Shown: positions 15,921 through 23,483 of the stretch, in pieces
Layout: every line of letters begins with the position of its first letter
Position numbering within the stretch: the first letter of the stretch is position 1
From: Modestobacter altitudinis
GTDB lineage: Bacteria > Actinomycetota > Actinomycetes > Mycobacteriales > Geodermatophilaceae
DNA: 47,249 bases
Direction: 5' to 3'
Assembly: GCF_005930475.1 (NCBI RefSeq)
Contig: NZ_SJEW01000036.1
Span: 1-47,249, forward strand
The notes under the pieces: generated by a model
Told to the model about the DNA's origin: nothing
Databases searched by the model: none
The model's input: only the letters and a program-made list of their open reading frames with translations
Translations under genes and position numbers: made by a program

Positions 15921-17401
15921 TGGCCGACGTGGGGATGGTGGACGTCTCGCTGCGGGACGGGAACCAGAGCCTGTGGGGCGCCACCGGTCTGCGGAGTGCG
16001 CACGTGCTGCAGGTCGCGCCCCTCCTGGAGCGGGTCGGCTTCCGGGCGCTGGACTACTCCTCGAGCACCGCGATGGGGATGCTGGTACGCACCCACCGGG
16101 AGGACCCGTGGGAGCTCACCCGGCGCACCCGGGCGCTGATGCCCCGGACGAAGCTGCAGTTCATCGGCACCGGGTTCCGCTTCATCAGCTGGCAGAACGC
16201 GCATCCCGAGACCATGCAGCTGGTCTACGACCGGCTCGCCGTGAACGGCATCGACCGCGTCGTCGTGCTGGACCCGATGCACGACATGGACGCCGCCCGG
16301 GAGACCGCCCGCCGGCTGAAGCAGGCCGGCATCGACGAGGTCGTCGGCGCGCTGACCTTCACCATCAGCGCCGTGCACGACGACGCCTTCTACGCCGACC
16401 TGGCCCGGCAGATGGCCGCGTGCCCGGACGTCGACCGGGTGTACGTCAAGGACCCGGCGGGCATCCTGTCCGCCGAGCGGGCCCGCACGCTGCTGCCGGC
16501 GGTCAAGGCGGCGCTGGGGTCGACCGCCCTGGAGCTGCACTCGCACGCCACCATCGGGTTCTCCCCGCAGACCTACGCGATCGCGCCGGAGCTGGGCGTC
16601 GAGGTCGTGCAGACCGGCTGCGGACCGCTGGGCAACGGTTCGTCGCTGCCCGAGGCCCGGCGCACGGTGGCCAACCTGCGCGAGATGGGCCACCGCGTCG
16701 ACATCGACGACCGCGCGCTCGGCCTGGCGTGCGACTTCCTCGACCGGCTGGCCGCCGTGGAGGAGCTCCCGGCCGGCCGGCCGCAGGACTTCGACGCCGC
16801 GTTCCTGCACCACCAGATCGCCGGCGGCGTGATGACGACGACCCGGCGGCAGCTGCGCGAGATCGGCATGGAGGACCGCTTCGAGAGCCTGGTCGAGGAG
16901 GTGGGCCAGGTCCGCGCCGAGCTGGGCCACCCGATCATGGTGACGCCGTTCCCGCAGATGGTCGTCTCGCAGGCACTGTTCAACGTGCTGGGCGAGCGGT
17001 ACGCGAACGTCTCCGACCAGGTGATCCGGTACGCGCTGGGTGCCTTCGGCCGGCCCACGGCACCGATCGCCCCCGAGGTGCTGGACCGGGTCCTCGACCG
17101 GCCCCGGGCCCGCGAGCTGCAGGCCGAACCGCCGCCACCCTCCCCGGAGCAGCTGCGCCGCCAGTTCGGCCGCGGGATCAGCGACGAGGAACTGCTGCTG
17201 CGCGCGCACATGCCCGGTGAGCAGGTCGACGCCATGGTGGCCGCCGGTCCGGCGCCGCAGCACTTCAACCCGGGCCTGGCGCCGGTGCTGACCCTGCTGC
17301 GCGAGCTGGGGCAGCGAGAGACCGTCCAGGACCTGGCGGTCGGCAAGGCCGACCTGCGGCTGTCGGTGCACCGCCGCCGGGAGAGCACCGCCGGTGTCTG
17401 A
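15920..17401 (+). CDS. Carboxyltransferase of the pyruvate carboxylase/oxaloacetate decarboxylase family, atypical site
   Basis: This 493-residue protein transfers CO2 from carboxybiotin to an enolate. The TIM barrel starts with VSLRDGNQSLWG (metal-binding Asp13), has the conserved EDPWE, the lysine segment VYVKDPAGI (Lys177) and a metal site HSHA (His207, His209; usually HTHD). A conserved C-terminal carboxylase domain follows (HHQIAGGVMTT). In pyruvate carboxylases an arginine in LQMLLR holds the pyruvate carboxylate; here the aligned stretch is LQFIGT, with Thr84. The catalytic threonine position is Ser241. These changes argue for an acceptor other than pyruvate, such as a plain ketone. 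No membrane sodium-pump subunits are nearby. The HMG-CoA lyase family shares the barrel but not the C-terminal domain. Confidence 0.82.
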   Translation: MADVGMVDVSLRDGNQSLWGATGLRSAHVLQVAPLLERVGFRALDYSSSTAMGMLVRTHREDPWELTRRTRALMPRTKLQFIGTGFRFISWQNAHPETMQLVYDRLAVNGIDRVVVLDPMHDMDAARETARRLKQAGIDEVVGALTFTISAVHDDAFYADLARQMAACPDVDRVYVKDPAGILSAERARTLLPAVKAALGSTALELHSHATIGFSPQTYAIAPELGVEVVQTGCGPLGNGSSLPEARRTVANLREMGHRVDIDDRALGLACDFLDRLAAVEELPAGRPQDFDAAFLHHQIAGGVMTTTRRQLREIGMEDRFESLVEEVGQVRAELGHPIMVTPFPQMVVSQALFNVLGERYANVSDQVIRYALGAFGRPTAPIAPEVLDRVLDRPRARELQAEPPPPSPEQLRRQFGRGISDEELLLRAHMPGEQVDAMVAAGPAPQHFNPGLAPVLTLLRELGQRETVQDLAVGKADLRLSVHRRRESTAGV

Positions 17402-18242
17402 GCCCCCTGCCGGGGAGGACCGGTTGCGACGGGTGCGCGGCTTCGTGCTGGACATGGACGGCACGCTGGTGCTCGGTGACCGCGACAACCGGGGCATCCG
17501 ACCGCTGCCCGGAGCCGTCGAGTTCGTGCGCCTCCTGACCGAACTCGGCCTGCGGTTCTGCGTGTTCACCAACGGCACGGTGAAGACGCCGCACCAGTGC
17601 GCCGACGCGCTGGAGCAGGCCGGCTTCCCGCTGCCCGACGACGTCGTGCTGACCCCCGCCACCTCGGCCGTCGAGGTCTTCCGGCGGCGCGGTCACCGGC
17701 GGGTCATGGTGCTCGGCGGCACGGGGATCACCGAGCCGCTCCGGGCCGCCGGGATCGAGACGCTCCCGCCGTTCCCCGGGACCGCCGCGGACGCCGTCCT
17801 GGCCGGTTGGTACCGGCAGGAGCTCACCTTCGCGTCGCTGGAGGCGGCCGTCGAGGCGGTGTCGGCCGGCGCGGCCTTCTACAGCGCCTCCCAGTCGCCG
17901 TACTTCGCCACCGCCGAGGGGCGGGCGCTGGGCTCGTCCCGCGCGATCAGCGCCGTCGTCCGCGACGTGACCGGTTGCCTGGTGACCGTCGTGGGCAAGC
18001 CCTCCGTGCACGCCCTGGACGTGGCCGCACGACACCTCGGGGTGGCCGCCGACGAGCTCGCCGTGGTCGGCGACGACCCGGAGCTCGAGGTGCCGATGGC
18101 CCTGGCGGGCGGTGCGCTGGCCGTCGCCGTCCACACCGGCATCGGGGACGCCCGCTCCTTCGCCGACCGGCCCGAACACGAGCGCCCGCACCTGGACCTG
18201 GCGGACGTGGGTGTCCTCGCGGAGCTCCTGAGGACTGGCTGA
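17394..18242 (+). CDS. HAD-superfamily phosphatase, NagD-like (class IIA)
   Basis: This 282-residue hydrolase has HAD motif I (FVLDMDGTLVLGD, near residue 18), motif II (VFTNGTVKT), a cap domain between about residues 80 and 200, motif III lysine (VGKPSVHALD) and motif IV (VVGDDPELEV, slightly unusual). Such enzymes remove phosphate from small phosphoesters such as sugar phosphates or phosphoglycolate. The GTG start overlaps the end of the carboxyltransferase gene by eight bases, so it belongs to the same operon. In that setting it may recycle a dead-end phosphorylated by-product of the PEP-synthase-like enzyme. That link is inference. A strong hairpin follows the stop. Confidence 0.8.
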   Translation: MSEPPAGEDRLRRVRGFVLDMDGTLVLGDRDNRGIRPLPGAVEFVRLLTELGLRFCVFTNGTVKTPHQCADALEQAGFPLPDDVVLTPATSAVEVFRRRGHRRVMVLGGTGITEPLRAAGIETLPPFPGTAADAVLAGWYRQELTFASLEAAVEAVSAGAAFYSASQSPYFATAEGRALGSSRAISAVVRDVTGCLVTVVGKPSVHALDVAARHLGVAADELAVVGDDPELEVPMALAGGALAVAVHTGIGDARSFADRPEHERPHLDLADVGVLAELLRTG

Positions 18243-18266
18243 CGCGATCTCGACCGGGCAGGTGAG

Positions 18267-18301
18267 GGGCGAGTGCCTCGGCGCGGCTGGGCACCTCGCC
18301 C
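18267..18301 (+). terminator. Hairpin ending the ligase-carboxylase operon
   Basis: GGGCGAGTGCC (18267-18277) pairs with GGCACCTCGCCC (18290-18301), with a single bulged base and a 12-base loop. It lies 25 bases after the HAD gene stop and before the next control region. It has no T-run. Confidence 0.55.
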
Positions 18302-18312
18302 GTCTGAGTGGG

Positions 18313-18331
18313 GACTGTCGTGAGTCGACAC
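18313..18331. promoter_or_regulatory. Operator-like motif before the GntR gene
   Basis: GACTGTCGTGAGTCGACAC matches the motif before the MHS transporter (GACTGTTAACAGTCGACAC, 19223-19241) at 15 of 19 positions. The outer GACT/AGTC arms are an inverted repeat. A second copy of its end, GTCGACAC, follows at 18338-18345, 14 bases after the first. It is most likely the binding site of the GntR protein encoded 53 bases downstream, giving autoregulation. Confidence 0.6.
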
Positions 18332-18383
18332 CCGCCCGTCGACACATGTCCCCTAGGCTGGCGGGCACTTGAGGAGGTCGGTG

Positions 18384-19046
18384 ATGACCGTCGAGCCACT
18401 GGCGAGCCTGGACCCACGCACGCTGCGGGAGCGGGCTCTCGAGGCGCTGCGCGCGGCTGTGCTGTCCGGTCAGTACCGCCCCGGTGACCATCTCAGCGAG
18501 GTGGACCTGGCCACTGCCCTGGGTGTCAGTCGGGGCACGGTCCGTGAAGCGCTCCGCCACCTCCAGCAGGAGGGTCTGGCGACGACCGGCAACAGGGGGA
18601 TGCTGCGGGTCAGCAGCCTCACTGCCGTCGAGGTGCGGGAACTGTTCCAGGTGCGGGCCGCCCTCGAGTCGCTGGCCGTCCGGGAGCTCATCTCCTCCCC
18701 GCGACGGGAGTCCGCGGTCGGCGCACTGCGGAAGGCGCTGGACGACCTCGCCGACGAGCACGAGAGCGTGAGCGCACGGATCCAGGCCGATCTCGCCTTC
18801 CACCTGCTGATGTGTCGACTGGCCGGCAACTCGATGCTCGTGGAGGCGTGGGAACGGCTGGAGGGCCGGATGCGGGTGGCCATCCTCAACGGCGCAGCCT
18901 GGCAGGCGCCCATGATGGCCCGGGACCGGCACGCGCCCATCGTCGACGCGATCGAGCGCGGCGACGTGGCAGCTGCTGTGGCCGTCGTCGAAGAGCACAT
19001 GGCTGCAGCGGCAGAGCACTTCGCCTCGTCGCCCTCGTCGGACTGA
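18384..19046 (+). CDS. GntR-family regulator with FCD effector domain
   Basis: This 220-residue regulator has an N-terminal winged helix (ALRAAVLSGQYRPGDHLSE, then LATALGVSRGTVREALRHL) and a helical FCD domain from about residue 90. The metal/ligand-binding set of the FCD fold is visible (DLAFHLLMC, RDRHAPIVDAI, VVEEHM). FCD regulators usually respond to small carboxylic or sugar acids and repress until the ligand binds. I chose the ATG at 18384 because GAGGAGG is six bases upstream. The next genes downstream are a transporter, a split transketolase and an SDR, and the same operator-like motif precedes both this gene and the transporter, so it probably controls both. The ligand is unknown. 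Confidence 0.88.
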   Translation: MTVEPLASLDPRTLRERALEALRAAVLSGQYRPGDHLSEVDLATALGVSRGTVREALRHLQQEGLATTGNRGMLRVSSLTAVEVRELFQVRAALESLAVRELISSPRRESAVGALRKALDDLADEHESVSARIQADLAFHLLMCRLAGNSMLVEAWERLEGRMRVAILNGAAWQAPMMARDRHAPIVDAIERGDVAAAVAVVEEHMAAAAEHFASSPSSD

Positions 19047-19182
19047 GCTCGCGGCCGCGGGCCCGGTACGGCGTGCGGTCGGCCTGGTGACCACCGGTGC
19101 AGGGCAGCCGCTCTGACCTGGCGGGACGGGACTGCGTCTGTTCCCGAGGGAGCGTGCGCCCGGAGCAAACGGCTCGTGACCC

Positions 19183-19211
19183 TTGACAGTGTGACGTGCG
19201 CCTCGCACACT
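19183..19211 (+). promoter_or_regulatory. Promoter of the MHS transporter-transketolase operon
   Basis: TTGACA (19183-19188) is a perfect -35 box; CACACT (19206-19211) follows after 17 bases as a weak -10 box. The operator-like palindrome begins 11 bases after the -10, about where transcription should start, which suits repression. Confidence 0.5.
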
Positions 19212-19222
19212 CGTTGCCAGTT

Positions 19223-19241
19223 GACTGTTAACAGTCGACAC
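19223..19241. promoter_or_regulatory. Operator-like palindrome before the MHS transporter gene
   Basis: GACTGTTAACAGTC (19223-19236) is a perfect 14-base palindrome, followed directly by GACAC. The same 19-base arrangement, less symmetric, precedes the GntR gene. The TGTTAACA core is typical of FCD-type GntR operators. It overlaps or directly follows the expected transcription start. Confidence 0.65.
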
Positions 19242-19285
19242 CAGCGGCCACTGGCAACCACGTCCAGCGCTCACCGGAGGTCACC

Positions 19286-20719
19286 ATGACCGAACGGCAC
19301 GTTCCCGACCGGGACTCCCATCTCGAAGAGGTGGCCGAGTGGCACCCGATCGACGGCACCCCGACCAAGAAGAAGGTCGCTGTCGGCTGCTCGATCGGAG
19401 CGACGATCGAGACCTACGACTTCATCGGCTTCGGCACTGCCGCGGCTCTGTACTTCAACGACGCCTTCTTCCCGGCGAACGACCCGCTGTCGGGCACGCT
19501 GCTGTCCTTCGCGACCCTCGGCGTCGGCTTCGCCGTGCGTCCGCTGGGCGGCATCATCGGCGGCTACCTCGGCGACCGCATCGGCCGCAAGCCGGTCCTC
19601 GTCGGGTCACTGCTGCTCATGGGCATCGCGACCGTGCTCATCGGCCTCCTGCCCACGTACCAGCAGGTCGGTGTCTGGGCGCCGATCCTGCTGGTCGCGG
19701 TCCGGGTCGTGCAGGGACTCGCGTTCGGCGCCGAATGGGGCGGCGCGATCCTGATGTGCTTCGAGCACGCCCCGTGGCGCAAGAAGGGCCTCTACACCGG
19801 CATCACGCAGGCCGGCTTCCCGGTCGGGCTGCTCCTGGCGAACCTGGCCTTCCTGGTCAGTGTGCCGCTGGGGGGCTCGTGGGCGTGGCGGGTGCCGTTC
19901 CTGCTCAGCGCCGTGCTGATCGTCGTGGGCATCCTCATCCGGCTCAAGCTCGAGGAGTCCCCGGAGTTCGAGGAGCTCAAGGAGGAGGGGGAGATCTCGA
20001 AGAACCCGCTCCTCGAGGTGCTCCGCGACGACTGGCGCAACGTGCTGCGGGCCTTCTGCCTGCGGATCGCCGAGACCGCCGGCTACGCCGTGGCCGTCAC
20101 CTTCATGCTGTCCTACCTGGTCACCGAAGACCTCGCCGAGCGGGCGACCACGCTGACCGCGCTGATGGTCGCCGCGGGGATCGGCATCTTCGCCACGGTC
20201 TTCTGGGGCGCGCTCACCGACCGGATCGGGCGGCGCCCGGTGTACCTGCTGGGCACCGCGCTGATGGTGCTGTGGGGGATCCCGCTCTTCCTGGTGGTCA
20301 ACGGCGGTGTGGGGACCGCGATCGTGCTGGCCTTCGTCGTCAGCTATGCGGTCTGCCAGAACTCCCTGGCCGGCGTACAGGGGGCGTGGTTCCCCGAGCT
20401 GTTCGCGGCCAAGACCCGTACCACCGGTGCCTCCCTGTCCTACCAGCTCTCCGCCGTGGTCTCCGGTTTCACCCCGCTCGTCGCCACCGCTCTGTACGCC
20501 GGCTTCGGGTGGGTCGGCCCCGCGGTGCTCTTCAGCGGCTACGGCCTGCTCGGGCTCGTCGCTGCCCTGACGACGCCGGAGACCTGGGGTCGGACCGAGC
20601 GCGAGGAGGTCGCGGCTCTGCAGCGGGACTTCGCGGCCCCGACCACACCGGGCATGACCCCCGAGCCGCGGGTCGCATCGGGCCAGCGGCAGCTGATCGC
20701 CGACTCGGCGACGGACTGA
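19286..20719 (+). CDS. MHS-family MFS transporter (metabolite:proton symporter)
   Basis: This 477-residue membrane protein belongs to the metabolite:H+ symporter group (ShiA, KgtP and ProP relatives). After a hydrophilic N-terminus of about 30 residues, TM1 carries GCSIGATIETYDFIGFGTAA. The loop GGYLGDRIGRKPVLVG is MFS motif A, and GLAFGAEWGGAILM is the typical MHS fourth segment; WGALTDRIGRRPVYLLG repeats motif A in the second half. About twelve helices are expected. Such proteins import organic acids or betaines with protons. GGAGG precedes the ATG. It heads the transketolase-SDR operon, so it probably brings in the substrate used by those enzymes, likely a small hydroxylated or keto compound; its identity is unknown. 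Confidence 0.88.
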   Translation: MTERHVPDRDSHLEEVAEWHPIDGTPTKKKVAVGCSIGATIETYDFIGFGTAAALYFNDAFFPANDPLSGTLLSFATLGVGFAVRPLGGIIGGYLGDRIGRKPVLVGSLLLMGIATVLIGLLPTYQQVGVWAPILLVAVRVVQGLAFGAEWGGAILMCFEHAPWRKKGLYTGITQAGFPVGLLLANLAFLVSVPLGGSWAWRVPFLLSAVLIVVGILIRLKLEESPEFEELKEEGEISKNPLLEVLRDDWRNVLRAFCLRIAETAGYAVAVTFMLSYLVTEDLAERATTLTALMVAAGIGIFATVFWGALTDRIGRRPVYLLGTALMVLWGIPLFLVVNGGVGTAIVLAFVVSYAVCQNSLAGVQGAWFPELFAAKTRTTGASLSYQLSAVVSGFTPLVATALYAGFGWVGPAVLFSGYGLLGLVAALTTPETWGRTEREEVAALQRDFAAPTTPGMTPEPRVASGQRQLIADSATD

Positions 20720-20744
20720 CCCCACTGACGACGAGGAGCACGCC

Positions 20745-21620
20745 ATGACCGCACTCTCATCACCGCAGGCCCCGGCCGGCACGGCCCACCGGCCGGAGCG
20801 GGTCGAGCGGATCCGCCAGGCCGCCCACCGCATCCGGCGCAACGCCCTGGTCATGGGGGAGGTGCAGGGGCAGGGGTACATCGGCCAGGCGCTCGGCGTG
20901 GCCGACGTCCTCGCCGTGGTCTACACCGACCAGCTGCGCCACCGGCCGGAGGACCCGCACTGGCCCGACCGGGACCGGTTCCTGCTCTCCATCGGGCACT
21001 ACGCGATCGCCGCGTACGCCGCGATGGCCGAGGCCGGGATCATCCCGATCGAGGAGCTGGAGACCTACGGCTCCGACGACTCCCGGCTGCCCATGTCGGC
21101 GATGGCGTCCTACACGCCGGGCATGGAGATCTCCGGGGGTTCGCTCGGCCACGGGCTGGGGGTGGCCACCGGCATGGCCCTGGGACTGCGGCACCTCGGC
21201 AATGAGGCGCGGGTGTTCGACCTGCTCTCCGACGGCGAGTTGGACGAGGGTGCCACCTGGGAGGCGGCGATGGCCTGCGCCCACCACGGCCTGGACAGCG
21301 TCACCGCGATCGTCGACGTCAACGCGCTGCAGGCCGACGGCCCCACCGCCGGTGTGCTGCGCACCGAACCGCTCGTCGACAAGTGGCAGGCCTTCGGCTG
21401 GCACGCCCTCCGCGTCGACGGCAACGACGTCACCGCGCTCGTCGCCGCCTTCGACGAGATCCGCGGGCACCGCGGCTCGCCGTCGGTGCTGATCTGCGAC
21501 ACCCGCATCGGCTGCGGTGTGCCGCTGCTCGAGAACCGGGAGAAGGCCCACTTCATGCGGGTCGACGAGGCCGAATGGCAGATCGCCCGCAATCAGCTCC
21601 AGGAAGGACTGGCCCGATGA
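20745..21620 (+). CDS. Transketolase, N-terminal (TPP-binding) subunit
   Basis: Transketolases move two-carbon ketol units between sugars or aldehydes with thiamine diphosphate. This 291-residue protein is the pyrophosphate-binding half. Seen are SIGHYAIAAYAAMAEAG, the glycine-rich GGSLGHGLGVATGMALG, and the TPP/Mg segment SDGELDEGATWEAAMACAHH followed by VDVNALQADGPT. The stop overlaps the next start (ATGA), so the two halves are made together, and GAGGAG precedes the ATG. Split transketolases of this type serve specialised pathways (for example apulose-4-phosphate or sulfo-sugar transketolases) rather than the pentose phosphate cycle. Here there is no kinase, isomerase or aldolase beside it, so the pathway is unclear. 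Confidence 0.9.
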   Translation: MTALSSPQAPAGTAHRPERVERIRQAAHRIRRNALVMGEVQGQGYIGQALGVADVLAVVYTDQLRHRPEDPHWPDRDRFLLSIGHYAIAAYAAMAEAGIIPIEELETYGSDDSRLPMSAMASYTPGMEISGGSLGHGLGVATGMALGLRHLGNEARVFDLLSDGELDEGATWEAAMACAHHGLDSVTAIVDVNALQADGPTAGVLRTEPLVDKWQAFGWHALRVDGNDVTALVAAFDEIRGHRGSPSVLICDTRIGCGVPLLENREKAHFMRVDEAEWQIARNQLQEGLAR

Positions 21621-22669
21621 CCAGCACCGCACCCCGCAAGAAGCTCACCACCTCGGCGATGATCGCCTCCTTCGCCGACCCGGGGCAACGCACCACCAGC
21701 GCTCCCTTCGGACATGCGCTCAACCGCCTGGCCGAGGAACGTCCCGAGATCGTCGGGCTGTCGGCCGACCTGGCCAAGTACACCGACATGCACGTCTTCC
21801 GCGACGCCCACCCCGACCGCTTCTTCCAGATGGGGATGGCCGAACAGGTCATGCTGGGCGCCGCCGCGGGGATGGCGGAGGTGGGCCTGGTGCCCTTCGC
21901 CTCCACGTACTCGGTGTTCGCCACCCGACGGGCCTACGACTTCCTCTGCCTCGACATCGCCGAGCCGGGGCTCAACGTCAACGTCGTGGGCGCCCTGCCC
22001 GGGCTCACGACCGGGTACGGGCCGAGTCACCAGGCCACCGAGGACCTGGCGATCCTCCGCGGCTGCCCGAACCTCACCATCGTCGACCCGTGCGACTCGG
22101 TGGACATCGAGCAGGCCGTGCCGGCACTCGCGGCCGCACCCGGGCCCACCTACCTCCGGTTGCTGCGCGGAGCGGTGCCCACCGTGCTGGACGAGTACGA
22201 CTACCGCTTCGAGCTGGGCAAGGCCGCCGAGCTGCGCACCGGTCGGGACGTCGTGCTCATCTCCACCGGCTTGATGACCATGCGCGCGCTTCAGGCCGCG
22301 GAGCGGCTCGCCGCCGACCACGTCGACGTCGCCGTCCTCCACGTGCCGACCATCAAGCCGTTGGACACCGCCGCGATCCTGCGCGCGGCGCGCACCGATC
22401 GGCTGGTCGTCACGTGCGAGAACCACAGCGTCATCGGTGGACTGGCCGAGTCCGTTGCCTCGACGCTCGCCTTCGCCGGTGCCGGGACCCGCGTGGTCCC
22501 CATCGCGCTGCCCGACGAGTTCCTCGCCGCCGGCGCCCTGCCCACCCTGCACGACCGGTACGGGCTGTCCACCGACGCGATCGTCGCCAAGGTGCGGGCC
22601 GAACTGGGCCGGACCGGCGAGGAGCAGCCCAGCGCGTGGGCCGCCGACCCGGTCCCCGCCACCGCCTGA
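21617..22669 (+). CDS. Transketolase, C-terminal (pyrimidine-binding) subunit
   Basis: This 350-residue partner carries the pyrimidine-binding and C-terminal domains. The glutamate that activates TPP is in RFFQMGMAEQVMLGAAAGMA; the donor-binding loop FASTYSVFATRRAYDF and GLTTGYGPSHQATEDLAILR are typical of transketolase and DXS-like folds. The C-terminal domain (from about residue 220) contains TCENHSVIGGLAESVA. The ATG at 21617 overlaps the stop of the first subunit by four bases. The two chains should form an alpha2beta2 enzyme with active sites at the interface. The acceptor and donor cannot be deduced from sequence alone. Confidence 0.9.
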   Translation: MTSTAPRKKLTTSAMIASFADPGQRTTSAPFGHALNRLAEERPEIVGLSADLAKYTDMHVFRDAHPDRFFQMGMAEQVMLGAAAGMAEVGLVPFASTYSVFATRRAYDFLCLDIAEPGLNVNVVGALPGLTTGYGPSHQATEDLAILRGCPNLTIVDPCDSVDIEQAVPALAAAPGPTYLRLLRGAVPTVLDEYDYRFELGKAAELRTGRDVVLISTGLMTMRALQAAERLAADHVDVAVLHVPTIKPLDTAAILRAARTDRLVVTCENHSVIGGLAESVASTLAFAGAGTRVVPIALPDEFLAAGALPTLHDRYGLSTDAIVAKVRAELGRTGEEQPSAWAADPVPATA

Positions 22670-22718
22670 CCGGCCACCTCACCCTGCACCCATCCGAACC
22701 ACATCCTGGAGGACCACC

Positions 22719-23480
22719 ATGTCCGTGTCCGACCTCACCGCCGTCGTCACCGGCGCCGGCTCCACTCGCGGCATCGGCCGCGCCACCGCCCACGCGCTCG
22801 CTGCCGCGGGCTGGAACATCGCCGTCCTCGACCTGGACGAGCCCAGCGCCAAGGACGCCGCCCACGAGGTGGCCGAGCGGCACGGCGTCGCGACCGTCGG
22901 AGTCGGGTGCGACGTCACCGACGAACAGTCCGTCGAGGACGCCCTGACCGTGCTGGACGGCGCGGTGCCACCGGTCGGCGCCCTGGTCAACAACGCCGGC
23001 ATCACCTCGCCGACCCCGTTCCTGGAGGTCAGCGGCGAGGAGTGGGACCGCATCTTCGCGGTGAACCTGCGGGGCGCCTTCAACGTCACCCGGCGCACGG
23101 CCGCGGGGATGACCGAGCGCGGCTTCGGCCGGATCGTCTTCCTCTCCTCGGTGTCGGCCGAGCGGGGCGGCGGGGTCTTCGGTGGGGTGGCCTACTCAGC
23201 GGCCAAGGCCGGACAGCTCGGGTTCACCCGGGCGCTGGCCCGCGAGCTCGGCCCGCGCGGGGTGACCGTCAACGCCGTCGCCCCTGGCTTGATCGACACC
23301 GACATCACCGGCGGTGCCCTGGAGGGCGACCGCAAGGCGGAGCTCATCGCCGGGGTCCCTGTCGGCCGCAACGGCACCGTCGCCGACGTGGCCGACCTGA
23401 TCACCTACCTCTGCCGCGAGGAGTCCGGCTACATCACCGGGGCGACCTACGACGTCAACGGCGGATCCCACATGCACTGA
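22719..23480 (+). CDS. Short-chain dehydrogenase/reductase
   Basis: This 253-residue classical SDR has the cofactor loop GAGSTRGIGRA near the N-terminus, DVTDEQ and NNAG, the catalytic serine in SSVSAERG and the YSAAK tyrosine-lysine pair near residue 155, and VAPGLIDTDI near the end. An Asp after the second beta strand (LDLDE) suggests NAD rather than NADP. It belongs to the FabG-like group but, as last gene of the transporter-transketolase operon (TGGAGG precedes the ATG), it more likely oxidises a polyol or hydroxy acid to the keto form used by the transketolase. The substrate is inferred only from context. Confidence 0.87.
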   Translation: MSVSDLTAVVTGAGSTRGIGRATAHALAAAGWNIAVLDLDEPSAKDAAHEVAERHGVATVGVGCDVTDEQSVEDALTVLDGAVPPVGALVNNAGITSPTPFLEVSGEEWDRIFAVNLRGAFNVTRRTAAGMTERGFGRIVFLSSVSAERGGGVFGGVAYSAAKAGQLGFTRALARELGPRGVTVNAVAPGLIDTDITGGALEGDRKAELIAGVPVGRNGTVADVADLITYLCREESGYITGATYDVNGGSHMH

Positions 23481-23483
23481 GCA

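Noticed and set aside
14071..17401. Acetyl- or propionyl-CoA carboxylase
   Set aside because: The transferase is not of the AccA/AccD or AccD5/PccB type; it is a TIM-barrel pyruvate-carboxylase-type protein.
15920..17401. HMG-CoA lyase, which would also give acetoacetate for the ligase
   Set aside because: The barrel is similar, but EDPWE, the VKDPAGI lysine and the C-terminal HHQIAGG domain belong to biotin-dependent carboxyltransferases, and biotin carboxylase and carrier genes are coupled to it.
15920..17401. Sodium-pumping oxaloacetate decarboxylase alpha subunit
   Set aside because: No membrane beta or gamma subunit is nearby, and a biotin carboxylase is present, which the decarboxylase does not need.
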